From Microcella flavibacter (lineage in GTDB: Bacteria; Actinomycetota; Actinomycetes; Actinomycetales; Microbacteriaceae), in contig NZ_CP051299.1 in NCBI RefSeq assembly GCF_012530535.1, positions 1,612,001 through 1,676,000 on the forward strand: a stretch of DNA of 64,000 nucleotides. Direction: 5' to 3'. Within the stretch, counting starts at the first letter, position 1. Each line of letters opens with the position of its first letter. The notes under the pieces were generated by a model. It worked only from the letters and a program-made list of their open reading frames with translations. It made no database searches and was not told the DNA's origin. A program made the position numbers and the translations under genes. Below are positions 1 through 8,241 of the stretch, in pieces.

Positions 1-813
1 GCGTACACGCAGTTCCAGGGCGACATCTTCGGCGAGGTGATGATCGCCCTCGACGAGGCGCGCGAGCTCGGCGTCGAGGAGGACGGCTTCTCCTGGTCGC
101 TGCAGGTGGCGCTGCTGAGCTACGCCGAGCAGAACCTCGAGCGGGAGGACAACGGCATCTGGGAGATCCGCGGGCCGCACCGCCGCTTCACCCACTCGCG
201 CGCCATGCTCTGGGCCGCCTTCGACCGCGGCGCGCACGCGGTGCGCGAGCACGGCATGAAGGGCGACGCCGAGCACTGGGAGCAGCTGCGCGACGGTCTG
301 CGCGAGGAGATCATGGCGAACGGCGTGCACGCCGACGGCTACTTCACCCAGCACTACGACACCGACGAGGTCGACGCCTCGCTGCTGCAGCTCGCGCACG
401 TCGGCTTGGTCGACTACGACGACCCGATGATGCTCGCGACCGTAGGGCAGATCGAGAGGACGCTGCTGCGCGACGGCCTGCCGCTGCGCTACCGGGTCGA
501 GTCGGGCGTCGACGGGCTCGAGGGCGACGAGCACCCGTTCCTCGCCTGCGCCTTCTGGCTCGTCGAGAACTACGCCCTGGGCGGGCGGCTCCCCGACGCG
601 GAGGCGCTCATGGATCGCCTCATCGGCCTGACCAACGACGTCGGCCTGCTGAGCGAGGAGTACGACGTCGAGACGCACCGGCACATCGGCAACACGCCGC
701 AGGCGCTCTCGCACCTCGGGCTCGTGCGCGCCGCCGACGCCATCGCCCTCGCGCGCAGCGACGCCGGGGCGCGCGGCCGTAGCACCCAGCGCGGCGACGC
801 CGCAACCGCCTGA
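1..813 (+). CDS. Glycoside hydrolase family 15 protein, C-terminal part
   Basis: This is the last 270 or so residues of a GH15 protein whose start lies before the window. GH15 enzymes are (alpha/alpha)6-barrel inverting hydrolases of alpha-glucosidic bonds; actinobacterial members include glucoamylase-like enzymes and trehalases. Family blocks visible in order are GIWEIRG, FTHSRAMLWAAFDRG, a DASLLQLAHVGL segment, HPFLACAFWLVENY, and the closing GNTPQALSHLGL block. The last 25 residues are Ala/Arg-rich and look like an unconserved tail. The next gene on the same strand begins 33 bp later. The family assignment is firm; the substrate is not readable from this half, and a trehalase-like role is only an inference. 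Confidence 0.88.
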   Translation, partial: AYTQFQGDIFGEVMIALDEARELGVEEDGFSWSLQVALLSYAEQNLEREDNGIWEIRGPHRRFTHSRAMLWAAFDRGAHAVREHGMKGDAEHWEQLRDGLREEIMANGVHADGYFTQHYDTDEVDASLLQLAHVGLVDYDDPMMLATVGQIERTLLRDGLPLRYRVESGVDGLEGDEHPFLACAFWLVENYALGGRLPDAEALMDRLIGLTNDVGLLSEEYDVETHRHIGNTPQALSHLGLVRAADAIALARSDAGARGRSTQRGDAATA

Positions 814-846
814 CGGGCTCCCGGCTTCACCGGGCATGCTGAGCGG

Positions 847-1824
847 ATGCGACTGCGCCGCTCCTCCCCCGACTCCCCCGGCATCACCCGACGTCGCAGC
901 GGGAAGGGCTTCAGCTATCGCGACGCCGAGGGTCAGGTGATCGCCGACGCCGAGGTGCGGGCGCGCATCGCCGCGCTCGCCATCCCCCCGGCGTGGACGG
1001 AGGTGTGGATCTGCCCCGACGAGCGCGGTCACGTGCAGGCGATGGGGCTCGACGCCGAGGGGCGCCGGCAGTACCGCTACCACGAGGCCTGGTCGGCGCG
1101 CGCCGACAAGCGCAAGTACGCCCGGGTGCGCGAGCTGGCCCAGTGCACCGGCCCGCTGCGTGCGCGGGTGACGCGCGACCTGCGCGGCGACGACCCCGAG
1201 GCGCGCGCGCTCGCCATCGCCGCCCGCCTCATCGACAGCCTCGGCATGCGGGTCGGCGAGGAGCGCTACGCCCTCGAGCGCGGCACCATCGGGGCCCTCA
1301 CCCTCGGCTGGCAGCACGTCACCGTCGGCGCGAGCGCCATCCGGTTCGACTTCCCGGCGAAGTCGGGCGTGCGCTGGGAGGCGGAGCTGGCGGACGAGGA
1401 CCTCGCCGCGGCCCTGCGATCCGCGCGCGCCCAGCGCGCGGGCGGAGGGGCGCGCACCGAGCGCGTCACCGAATGGGTCGACGACGCGGGGGATGCCCGG
1501 CGCACGTCGTCGCGGGCCCTCACCGCGTACCTCGCCGAGGCGAGCACGTGCACCGTGACGCCGAAGGATCTGCGCACGCTGCTCGGGTCGCGCACGGCGG
1601 CCGAGCACCTCGCGCGCACCGGGCCCGTGGCGGGCATCCGCCAGCAGGATCGCGTGGTCAGGGAGGCCGTCGTCGCCGTCGCGGAGCGTCTGCGGAACAC
1701 CCCCGCGGTCGCGCGCACCTCGTACATCGACCCCCGGGTCATCGAGCGCTACCGCCGCGGCCGCACGGCGGCGCTCGGCCGCTCGGGGGTCAGCGACGCG
1801 GCGCTCGTCGAGCTGCTCTCGTGA
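847..1824 (+). CDS. DNA topoisomerase IB
   Basis: A 325-residue type IB topoisomerase of the small bacterial/poxvirus-like class, which relaxes supercoils through a 3'-phosphotyrosyl intermediate. The N-terminal domain starts with SGKGFSYRDAEG and contains the IPPAWTEVWICPDERGHVQAMGLD block. The catalytic domain carries RVGEERYALERGTIG with its active-site arginine, a KDLRTLLGSRTAA segment, and a C-terminal SYIDP motif whose Tyr293 should be the nucleophile. Length is normal for the family. It follows the GH15 gene by 33 bp and precedes the S4-domain gene by 22 bp, so the three may be cotranscribed. Cellular need for it alongside topoisomerase I is generally accessory. Confidence 0.93.
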   Translation: MRLRRSSPDSPGITRRRSGKGFSYRDAEGQVIADAEVRARIAALAIPPAWTEVWICPDERGHVQAMGLDAEGRRQYRYHEAWSARADKRKYARVRELAQCTGPLRARVTRDLRGDDPEARALAIAARLIDSLGMRVGEERYALERGTIGALTLGWQHVTVGASAIRFDFPAKSGVRWEAELADEDLAAALRSARAQRAGGGARTERVTEWVDDAGDARRTSSRALTAYLAEASTCTVTPKDLRTLLGSRTAAEHLARTGPVAGIRQQDRVVREAVVAVAERLRNTPAVARTSYIDPRVIERYRRGRTAALGRSGVSDAALVELLS

Positions 1825-1846
1825 TGCCGCCGCCTACGCTGGGGGC

Positions 1847-2233
1847 ATGAGCCCGGCCCCCGCCCCCACGAGCGCGCGGGTCGACGCCTGGGTGTGGGCC
1901 ATCCGGCTGTACTCGACCCGCTCGGCCGCGACGGCCGCGTGCAAGGCCGGGCACGTCAAGGTCAACGGCGCCGCGGCGAAGCCCGCTCAGGTCGTGCGCC
2001 CGGGTGACACCGTGCGCGCCTACACGCCCGGCGGCGAGCGCATCGTCGAGGTGGCCGGCATCATCACGAAGCGCACGAGCGCGCCGCTCGCCGCGCAGCA
2101 CTACGTCGACCGCACGCCCCCGCCGCCGCCGCGCGAGGAGCGCCCCGCGCGGGTCGAGCGCGAGCGCGGCGCCGGACGGCCGACGAAGCGCGACCGCCGC
2201 CTCATCGAGCGGCTGCGCGGCCGCGACGACTGA
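1847..2233 (+). CDS. S4-domain RNA-binding protein (Hsp15-like)
   Basis: A 128-residue basic protein with an N-terminal S4 domain (about residues 9-75: RVDAWVWAIRLYSTRSAA, then KAGHVKVNG and VVRPGDTV), the layout of the Hsp15/YlmH-like heat-shock RNA-binding proteins that bind stalled 50S subunits. The second half is a proline stretch followed by an Arg/Lys-rich tail typical of RNA-contact extensions. The ATG at 1847 is preceded by TACGCT (1835-1840) with a 6-nt gap, which fits leaderless transcription from its own promoter. It is convergent with lactate dehydrogenase, separated by 23 bp containing a short AGCCGGTCAG direct repeat. Confidence 0.88.
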   Translation: MSPAPAPTSARVDAWVWAIRLYSTRSAATAACKAGHVKVNGAAAKPAQVVRPGDTVRAYTPGGERIVEVAGIITKRTSAPLAAQHYVDRTPPPPPREERPARVERERGAGRPTKRDRRLIERLRGRDD

Positions 2234-2256
2234 GCCGACGAGCCGGTCAGAGCCGG

Positions 2257-3210
2257 TCAGAGCCCGAGCGTGCCGATGGTGCGCCGCACCGCCTCGGCGC
2301 TGCGCTCGAAGGCCCGCTGCTCGCCGTCGGAGAACGGGACGTCGATGACGCGGGCGATGCCGCTCGAGTCGACCACGCTCGGCACGGAGAGCGCGACGCC
2401 GTCGACGCCGTGGTACCCCTCGAGCACCGAGCTGACCGGCAGCACCGCCTTCTCATCGCGCAGCACCGCCTCGACGATGCGCGCCCCCGAGAGCCCGATG
2501 GCGTAGTTCGTGGCCCCCTTGCCGGCGATGATCGCGTAGGCCGCGTTCTTGACCTCCTCGGCGAGCCGCTCGAGCTCGACCTCGTCGATGCGCGCGCCCT
2601 GCGGGTCGACCCACTCGCGCACGGGCACGGGGCCGATGCGCGACTGCGACCAGAGCGCGAACTCGCTGTCGCCGTGCTCGCCGACGATCATCGCGTGCAC
2701 GCTCGTCGGCGAGACCCCGAGGCGCTCCGCGAGGCGCCAGCGCAGCCGACTGGAGTCGAGCACCGTGCCGCTGGAGAAGACCCGGGCGGGATCGAGCCCG
2801 CTGAAGCGCTGCGCGGCGACGGCGAGCACGTCGCAGGGGTTGGTCACGAGCAGGTGCACGGCATCGGGGGCGCGCTCGACGAGGCGCGGCATGAGCTCGC
2901 GCAGGATGCCGACGTTGGTCGCGGCGAGATCGAGGCGGCTCTGGCCCGGCCGCTGCTTCGCACCCGCGGTGATGACGACCATGCTCGCGCCCTCGATCGC
3001 GTCGAGGTCGCCGCCGCCGGTGATGCGCGAGGCCCCGGTGAACGGCGTGCCGTGCGCGAGGTCGAGCACCTCGGCCTCGGCTCGGGCGGCGTCGATGTCG
3101 TACAGCACGACCTCGCGGGCGGAGCCGCGGATGAGCGCGGCGTAGGCGAGGGAGGAGCCGACGGCGCCGGCGCCGATGATGGCGAGGCGGGAGTTCTCGA
3201 TGACGGTCAT
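2257..3210 (-). CDS. ldh: L-lactate dehydrogenase
   Basis: A 317-residue cytoplasmic NAD-dependent L-lactate dehydrogenase interconverting pyruvate and lactate. The Rossmann motif GAGAVGSSLAYA is near residue 14, NPCDVL and the SGTVLDSSRLRW segment follow, and the catalytic histidine is His179 in GEHGDSEF. The length fits the LDH/MDH family, and the TVLDSSR sequence favours LDH over malate dehydrogenase. The ATG at 3210 was chosen over upstream in-frame codons because everything before it is low-complexity Pro/Arg and the canonical N-terminus starts here. Downstream it is convergent with the S4 gene; upstream lies the IS481 element. Confidence 0.93.
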   Translation of the reverse strand: MTVIENSRLAIIGAGAVGSSLAYAALIRGSAREVVLYDIDAARAEAEVLDLAHGTPFTGASRITGGGDLDAIEGASMVVITAGAKQRPGQSRLDLAATNVGILRELMPRLVERAPDAVHLLVTNPCDVLAVAAQRFSGLDPARVFSSGTVLDSSRLRWRLAERLGVSPTSVHAMIVGEHGDSEFALWSQSRIGPVPVREWVDPQGARIDEVELERLAEEVKNAAYAIIAGKGATNYAIGLSGARIVEAVLRDEKAVLPVSSVLEGYHGVDGVALSVPSVVDSSGIARVIDVPFSDGEQRAFERSAEAVRRTIGTLGL

Positions 3211-3360
3211 GGCGCGAGCCTGGCGGCTGCGCGCGGCGCTGTCCAGGGCCGATGGCCCCCGCGGACGACGACGGCCGCCGCGCGGAGGCGGGGCGGCCGT
3301 CGGACCCGCATGAGCCTCCACGAGGATCCGGGCGGCGGAGCGGGAGGACTGCGGGGCGGC

Positions 3361-3366
3361 GCTAGG
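3361..3366. repeat. Target-site duplication, left copy (GCTAGG)
   Basis: Six bases GCTAGG directly abut the left end of the IS481 element and recur directly after its right end at 4445-4450. The right copy supplies the stop codon of the HesB-like gene, so this left copy is the duplicated remainder. Confidence 0.9.
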
Positions 3367-4444
3367 TGTACTCGGTCATGAGGTTGGTGACACTCGACTG
3401 ATCGGTGGCAGGTCTTTGCAGGCGGTGTGGGGTCGATCGTAGTTGTAGTGGTCAAGCCAGGGCGCGAGGGCGTTGGCGCGTTCCTGGTTCGAGGTGAACG
3501 CGTGTCGATATGCCCACCCCTCCTGGAGGGTGCGATTGAAGCGTTCGGCTTTCCCGTTCTGCCAGGGCGAATACGGTCTCGTGAGCACGTGGGTGGCCGC
3601 CAACGACTCCATAACGCTTCGGAAGGCTGCGGAGTTTCGGTAGTTCAAGGCGTTGTCGGTCATGACCTGCCGGATCCTGATCCCGTGTCCGGTGAAGAAC
3701 GCAGCAGCGTTGTTGAGGAACGCCGCGCAGGTTTCGCCCTTTTCATCCGGCAGCACCTGCGCGAACGCGAGCCGGGAGTGGTCATCGACCGCGACGTGGA
3801 CGTAGTCGAAGCCGAGCCTCACGGATCGTTTCCGGCCGATGTTGTGCTCGATCGTTCCCAGACCGTTCAGGCGCCATCCGCCGCCGTCAGGGATGCGGCC
3901 GAGCTTCTTCACGTCGATATGGATCAGATCACCCGGCTGCTCGCGCTCGTATCGAAGACGGGTCCGGCGGCCTTGACGGATGCGAGTCCCGGTGACCGGG
4001 TCCAACTCATGCAGGGCAGGCAACCCCGCCTTCACGATCAGTCGGGACGCGGTCGAGGGGCTCACCGCGAAACGCCTCGCGAGCTCATCGCGGCCGAGCC
4101 TGTCGCGTTCCCGGGACGCGATCAGCGCTGCGGCCAGCTGCGGGGACGTGGTGCTGGGTGATCGGCGCGGCCGCGACGAGCGGTCCTCCAGCGCGCGGAT
4201 TCCGTGCTCGCGGAAGCGGGTCACCCAGCGGTGAGCGCACTGGCGTGATACTCCGAGCTCTTTCGCGACATGCGACACAGGACGACCGGACAGCACCCGT
4301 CGGACCAGGATCAGTCGGCCGGCGGGAGCAAGGGGAGCGTTACGGTGGACCACGAGAAGGCCTTCCTCTTCAGGGCGTTTAGACACCACCCAGAATGAAG
4401 GCCTTCTCCTCTGCCTTGTGTCACCAACGTGCTGACCGGGTACA
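3367..4444. mobile_element. IS481-family insertion sequence, complete
   Basis: A 1078-bp element with imperfect terminal inverted repeats. The left end begins TGTACTCGGTCATGAGG and the right end, read inward, begins TGTACCCGGTCAGCACG; 23 of the first 27 positions match. The hexamer GCTAGG occurs directly outside both ends (3361-3366 and 4445-4450) and is the target-site duplication. It contains one transposase gene. IS481 elements often choose CTAG-containing targets, as here. The clean duplication and intact transposase suggest a fairly recent insertion. Confidence 0.93.
3376..4353 (-). CDS. IS481-family transposase
   Basis: A 325-residue DDE transposase filling the IS. The N-terminal part holds a helix-turn-helix (HVAKELGVSRQCAHRWVTRF) and a second DNA-binding segment (RDELARRFAVSPSTASRLI); the integrase-like core shows IHIDVKKLG, VMTDNALNY and the NGKAERFNRT block, giving the D-D-E triad. 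Start is taken at the GTG at 4353 (VVHRNAPLAPAGR), the usual N-terminus for this family; the longer in-frame extension runs out through the inverted repeat and has no support. The stop lies inside the left inverted repeat. No frameshift or internal stop is visible, so it may be active. Confidence 0.92.
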   Translation of the reverse strand: MVHRNAPLAPAGRLILVRRVLSGRPVSHVAKELGVSRQCAHRWVTRFREHGIRALEDRSSRPRRSPSTTSPQLAAALIASRERDRLGRDELARRFAVSPSTASRLIVKAGLPALHELDPVTGTRIRQGRRTRLRYEREQPGDLIHIDVKKLGRIPDGGGWRLNGLGTIEHNIGRKRSVRLGFDYVHVAVDDHSRLAFAQVLPDEKGETCAAFLNNAAAFFTGHGIRIRQVMTDNALNYRNSAAFRSVMESLAATHVLTRPYSPWQNGKAERFNRTLQEGWAYRHAFTSNQERANALAPWLDHYNYDRPHTACKDLPPISRVSPTS

Positions 4445-4450
4445 GCTAGG
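4445..4450. repeat. Target-site duplication, right copy (GCTAGG)
   Basis: Direct repeat of 3361-3366 at the right edge of the IS481 element. Bases 4446-4448 read TAG on the minus strand and are the stop codon of the upstream-lying HesB-like gene, so the insertion duplicated the stop codon without truncating the protein. Confidence 0.9.
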
Positions 4451-4739
4451 CCTGCGGGGCCTGCTCGCCGATGGCGAAGCGCACGGCGCCCTCCTCGCTG
4501 ACCTGGGCGTCGAGCACCTTGTCGTCGAGGGCGGCGGAGGCGTTCGGCTCGAGGAAGACGCGGGCGGCGCCGGCCTCGACGACCTGGTCGCCGGGCTGCG
4601 GCTCCCCCGCGACCGAGACGGCGAACTCGGTGCTCTCGGGGGTGCCGGAGTCGATGCGGAGCCCGGCGGTCTCCGGTGCGCCCTCGCGGGCGACGAGGGT
4701 CTCGATGACGGTGCTGGCGGTCGGCGTCAGTGTGAGCAT
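4446..4739 (-). CDS. HesB/IscA-like protein lacking cysteines
   Basis: A 97-residue protein with the A-type Fe-S carrier pattern: an initial LTLTPTASTVI helix, AGLRIDSGTPESTEFAVSV, GDQVVEAGAARVFLEP and a closing acidic strand. A-type scaffolds such as IscA coordinate iron or clusters through three conserved cysteines, but this protein contains no cysteine at all, so it cannot do so in the usual way. A ribosome-binding site (AAGGAG) lies about 6 nt before the ATG. Its TAG stop is inside the IS481 target duplication. It is a fold-level assignment from sequence pattern; the function is unknown. Confidence 0.7.
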   Translation of the reverse strand: MLTLTPTASTVIETLVAREGAPETAGLRIDSGTPESTEFAVSVAGEPQPGDQVVEAGAARVFLEPNASAALDDKVLDAQVSEEGAVRFAIGEQAPQA

Positions 4740-4866
4740 GGGGATGCTCCTTCCTGGTGCGGTCGTTCGCGGTCGTTCGGAAGCCGGCCACGATTCCGCA
4801 GCCGAGGGACCGCTCGCAAGCCCGAGCTCGATTCTCGGAGGCTCTTCGCAGGGGTGCGCCCGGCGA

Positions 4867-6930
4867 TCACGCCGATCGGACGGGTGCCGCCTCCGCGATG
4901 ACCGCGCGATCGGCGTCGACGAGGAAGGTCATCACCACGCGGGTGCCACGGGGCTCGTTCGCCTCGATCAAGATGACCGCCCCGACGCCGGTGAGGAGGG
5001 CGCGGACGATCCCGAGGCCGAGGCCGGTACCGGGCACCGCCTTCGTCCGCGCATCCTCCGTGCGGTAGAAGCGGTCGAAGACCTTCTCGCGATCCTCCGC
5101 GGGGATTCCCGGCCCCGTGTCCGCCACCACGATCTGCAGACGATCACCCGTCGCGACGAGGTCGACGTCGATGGTGCTGCCCGTGGGCGCGAACTTCACC
5201 GCGTTCGCCAGCACGTTGGTGACCGATCGGGTGACGGCGTCCTCGGTCGCGCGCACCCACGGCACGTCGCGCCCCGGGCTCGATGCGATGGAGATCGACC
5301 GCGCCGCCGCGAGGGGCCGGAGGTCGTCGACGACCTCGGCGGTGAGACGGGCGACGTCGACCGGGTGCAGGTCGTCGCCCTCCGCGCCCGAGCGCCGTGC
5401 CGCCGTGAGCAGCTCCTCCACCCGCTCCTGCAGGCGGTCCGCATTGCGCCGGATGGTCTCGACGAAGCGCTGCTGCGCATCGTCCAGCGCGGTCTCCTCC
5501 AGCGTCTCGATGTACCCGACGATGCTCGACAGGGGCGTGCGCAGCTCGTGGCTCACCGACGCGAGGAAGTCGTCCTTCTGGCCGGCGAGCTGCTGGTACT
5601 GGGCGGAGAGCGATCGCTCGCGCTCGACGATCCCCCGCAGGCGGCGCCCCTCCTCGCGGGCGGCGGTCACGTCGGTCAGCTCAACCGCGAGCACGTCGAC
5701 GGCCTCCCCCGATCCCTGCTCGATCACGACGTCCATCGACATCGGGCCCCCGGCGAGCGAGAGCTCCAGCTCGCCGCGCCACGCGGGAACCGTCGGCGAC
5801 ATCGCGTTCAGGCCCGCGAGCAGCGGGTGGTGCGGGGGCAGCGCGACGTTGATCTCGGACGACCCCGAGAAGAAGTCGTCCTGCGGGTCGAGCCCGAGGG
5901 CCTCGAGCCCGCGGGAGTTGGCCTGCACGACGATGAAGACGTCCTCCATCAGGCGCTCGACGAGCAGCAGACCCGTCTGGGCCTGCTCGATCGATCGGCG
6001 CAGGATGGCGTCCTTCACCCGGGCGCGCTCCGCCGCCGCGTCGCCCTCCACCCGCTTCGCCCAGAGCACGAGCGTCGACGCCGCGAAGACGAAGAGGAAG
6101 ACCTGCAGCAGGATGATCGACTCGCGGGCATCGATCCCGTCGAGGCTCCCCGCCCCGAACGGACCCCACCCGACGAGCGTGGCCGCACTGCTGAGCAGGG
6201 CGACCGCGAGGAGCTGGAGGGCGATCGTGACGGCGGACAGCCGGAGCGCCGCCCAGGCGAACAACGGCAGGGGCAGGAAGGCGAGCGGGAGGGAGTTGAG
6301 CGGCGAGAACACCGCGGCGATGGTGCCGAGCAGCAGCATCGTCTGCACGACCGTCTCGACGCCGGAGGCGCGGCGACCGTGATCGCGGCGCGCGAGAGCC
6401 AGCGGGGTCACCAGCAGCAGCGCGACGATGTGGGCGACGAGGCTGTCGATCGGCAGCACCGCCTGCAGCGGCAGTCCGGCCACGACCCGCGCGAGCAGGA
6501 CGCCCGCGGCGAAGATGCTCGCCGCGACGACGGCCGCCACGACGAATCGGAGGACGAGCACGACCGAGTCGAGGCGCGGCAACCGGCCGGCGCGATCGAC
6601 GAGCTGGCAGAAGACCACGACCTCGACCATGCGGATCACGGCCAGGACGCCGGCGAAGGCGAGCGCCTGACCGGCGACGATGTTCGCCGCGAACACGGCG
6701 AGCGAGCCGAGCACGATGACCGGGATGCGGTAGCGGGGGGTCGCGATGAGCGCCGCCGCCGCGAGCACCCCGAGGGCCGGCGCCCAGGGCGCCGTCCGCC
6801 CCGGCGCCTCCACGATCGAGGCCGAGAACGCGGCGAGGCCGAAGATGATGAGGATGGCCGCGGCCAACGCCAGGAGCGATCGCCCCGTCGACCAGCGGCG
6901 GATCAGCACCGCGACGCTCATGCCGACCAT
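4867..6930 (-). CDS. MASE1-type membrane sensor histidine kinase
   Basis: A 687-residue kinase. Residues 1-300 form about eight to ten hydrophobic segments resembling a MASE1 sensory domain; a PAS-like region (about 320-440) follows, then a short coiled segment, the HisKA box SHELRTPL with phospho-acceptor His461, and an HATPase_c domain with NVLANAVKFAP (N box), DTGPGIP (G1), DRFYR (F) and GTGLGLGIV (G2). It should autophosphorylate on His461 and signal to a response regulator, most likely the divergently encoded receiver protein at 7031. A GATAAT box lies between the two genes. An alternative start three codons downstream is possible. Confidence 0.9.
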   Translation of the reverse strand: MVGMSVAVLIRRWSTGRSLLALAAAILIIFGLAAFSASIVEAPGRTAPWAPALGVLAAAALIATPRYRIPVIVLGSLAVFAANIVAGQALAFAGVLAVIRMVEVVVFCQLVDRAGRLPRLDSVVLVLRFVVAAVVAASIFAAGVLLARVVAGLPLQAVLPIDSLVAHIVALLLVTPLALARRDHGRRASGVETVVQTMLLLGTIAAVFSPLNSLPLAFLPLPLFAWAALRLSAVTIALQLLAVALLSSAATLVGWGPFGAGSLDGIDARESIILLQVFLFVFAASTLVLWAKRVEGDAAAERARVKDAILRRSIEQAQTGLLLVERLMEDVFIVVQANSRGLEALGLDPQDDFFSGSSEINVALPPHHPLLAGLNAMSPTVPAWRGELELSLAGGPMSMDVVIEQGSGEAVDVLAVELTDVTAAREEGRRLRGIVERERSLSAQYQQLAGQKDDFLASVSHELRTPLSSIVGYIETLEETALDDAQQRFVETIRRNADRLQERVEELLTAARRSGAEGDDLHPVDVARLTAEVVDDLRPLAAARSISIASSPGRDVPWVRATEDAVTRSVTNVLANAVKFAPTGSTIDVDLVATGDRLQIVVADTGPGIPAEDREKVFDRFYRTEDARTKAVPGTGLGLGIVRALLTGVGAVILIEANEPRGTRVVMTFLVDADRAVIAEAAPVRSA

Positions 6931-7030
6931 GTCATCCCCCGTCGTCGCCCTGCTCGTGCATTATCCTCGGGGTGCAGCGCGGGGGCGCGAGACACGGCGG
7001 GATCGTTGTGCAGTCCCGGGAGGGATGCAC

Positions 7031-7402
7031 ATGGCACGGGTACTCGTCGCCGACGACGACATCGACCTCAACGACCTCGTCACGATGAAGCTCGAGGGCG
7101 CCGGGCACGAGGTCACGAGCGTCTTCGACGGCGAGGACGCCCTCGTGCGGGCGCTGGCGGAGAAGCCCGACCTCATCGTGCTCGACTGGATGCTGCCGCG
7201 GCGCAACGGCCTCGAGGTGTGCCGCGCGGTGCGCTCGGACGGCACGCTCTCCGGCACGCGCATCCTCATGCTCACCGCGCGGGCGCAGGAGGTCGACGTC
7301 GAGCGCGCCTTCGCCGCCGGCGCCGAGGAGTACATCACGAAGCCGTTCAGCCCCCGCGAGCTGCTGCTGCGGGCGACCACCCTGCTCAACCGGTCGCGAT
7401 GA
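7031..7402 (+). CDS. Single-domain response regulator receiver (CheY-like)
   Basis: A 123-residue protein consisting of a receiver domain only: acidic pocket ADDD near residue 8, phospho-acceptor Asp in VLDWMLP near residue 51, and the KPF motif near residue 102. It has no DNA-binding output, so it must act through protein contacts. The ATG at 7031 is chosen because GGGAGGG sits 7 nt upstream; an ATG two codons earlier is too close to it. Its TGA overlaps the ATG of the HEAT-like gene by 4 bp, and a glycosyltransferase follows with a second 4-bp overlap. The kinase at 4867-6930 is transcribed divergently and is the likely partner. Confidence 0.92.
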   Translation: MARVLVADDDIDLNDLVTMKLEGAGHEVTSVFDGEDALVRALAEKPDLIVLDWMLPRRNGLEVCRAVRSDGTLSGTRILMLTARAQEVDVERAFAAGAEEYITKPFSPRELLLRATTLLNRSR

Positions 7403-8241
7403 CCGGCCTGGTCGTGGCCGTGTGGGCGTCCTTCGGGGTGTGCCTGCTGCTGCTGGCCGCGGTGATCATCGTGATGCTGCGGCTGGCGCGGCTCGACCGC
7501 CGCGCCGCGCGGCGCCGCACCGAGGTCTCCGCCGTGCTGCGCAGCCTGCTGGTCGGCGACGTCGCCGCCGCCCCCGCGCCCCGACGGCTCAGCACGCTGC
7601 ACGCCGTCGCCGCCGTCGCGTCCCGCGTGAGCGGGGAGGACCGCGAGGCGATCCAGACCTGGCTGCGCGAGCACGGCGCCATCACCCGCGCGCTCGCCGG
7701 GATGCGCTCGCGGCGGCCGTTGACCCGCGCGCGCTCCCTGCGCCTCTACGTGCGCTCGATCGATCGACCGTCGGCGGTCATCATGCAGCGGATGCTCGAG
7801 GACCACGACCGCCGCGTGCGCGGGGTCTGCGCGCTCGAGTGGGGCAGCACGGGCCGCTCGGAGGCCATCGCCCCCATGCTCGCCGCCGTGTGCCGGAGCG
7901 AGAACCGCCTCCCCCCGCTCGTCGCGTCGATCGCCATCATGCGCTGCCGGCTGCTCGACATCGCCTCGCTGCACGCCGCCTGGAGCACAGGCGACCCCGA
8001 CGGTCTGCGCGTGGCGCTCGCCACCGGCAGCGCCGCGGGCCTCCCGGGCGTGCAGGCGCACGCGCTCGCGGCGCTCGACGACGACGACGTGCTCGTCCGC
8101 ATCGCCGCGGCCGACGCGCTGCGCCGGGTGGGGACGCGGCCGTCGCTGCAGGCGCTCGGCGACCGCGCGCGGATCGAGCAGAACCCCGTGGCCCGCCGCC
8201 ACCTGATCTCCGCGATCGGCGCGCTCGGCGGCGACCGATGA
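7399..8241 (+). CDS. Membrane-anchored HEAT-repeat-like protein
   Basis: A 280-residue protein with one N-terminal membrane helix (about residues 3-26: LVVAVWASFGVCLLLLAAVI) followed by a basic stretch and a helical, Ala/Arg/Leu-rich domain with HEAT-like units, for example near residue 235 (DDVLVRIAAADALRRVG). No catalytic motif is visible. Start and stop each overlap a neighbour by ATGA, so it is translated together with the receiver upstream and the glycosyltransferase downstream. This layout suggests it is an adaptor that links receiver phosphorylation to the membrane glycosyltransferase; that is inference from context. Confidence 0.8.
   Translation: MTGLVVAVWASFGVCLLLLAAVIIVMLRLARLDRRAARRRTEVSAVLRSLLVGDVAAAPAPRRLSTLHAVAAVASRVSGEDREAIQTWLREHGAITRALAGMRSRRPLTRARSLRLYVRSIDRPSAVIMQRMLEDHDRRVRGVCALEWGSTGRSEAIAPMLAAVCRSENRLPPLVASIAIMRCRLLDIASLHAAWSTGDPDGLRVALATGSAAGLPGVQAHALAALDDDDVLVRIAAADALRRVGTRPSLQALGDRARIEQNPVARRHLISAIGALGGDR

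Noticed and set aside
4471-8241. A 1256-codon open frame on the plus strand over the kinase gene
   Set aside because: It is antisense to the MASE1 kinase and only its last 280 codons, from 7399, make a sensible protein. The rest is Arg/Pro/Gly-rich high-GC shadow.
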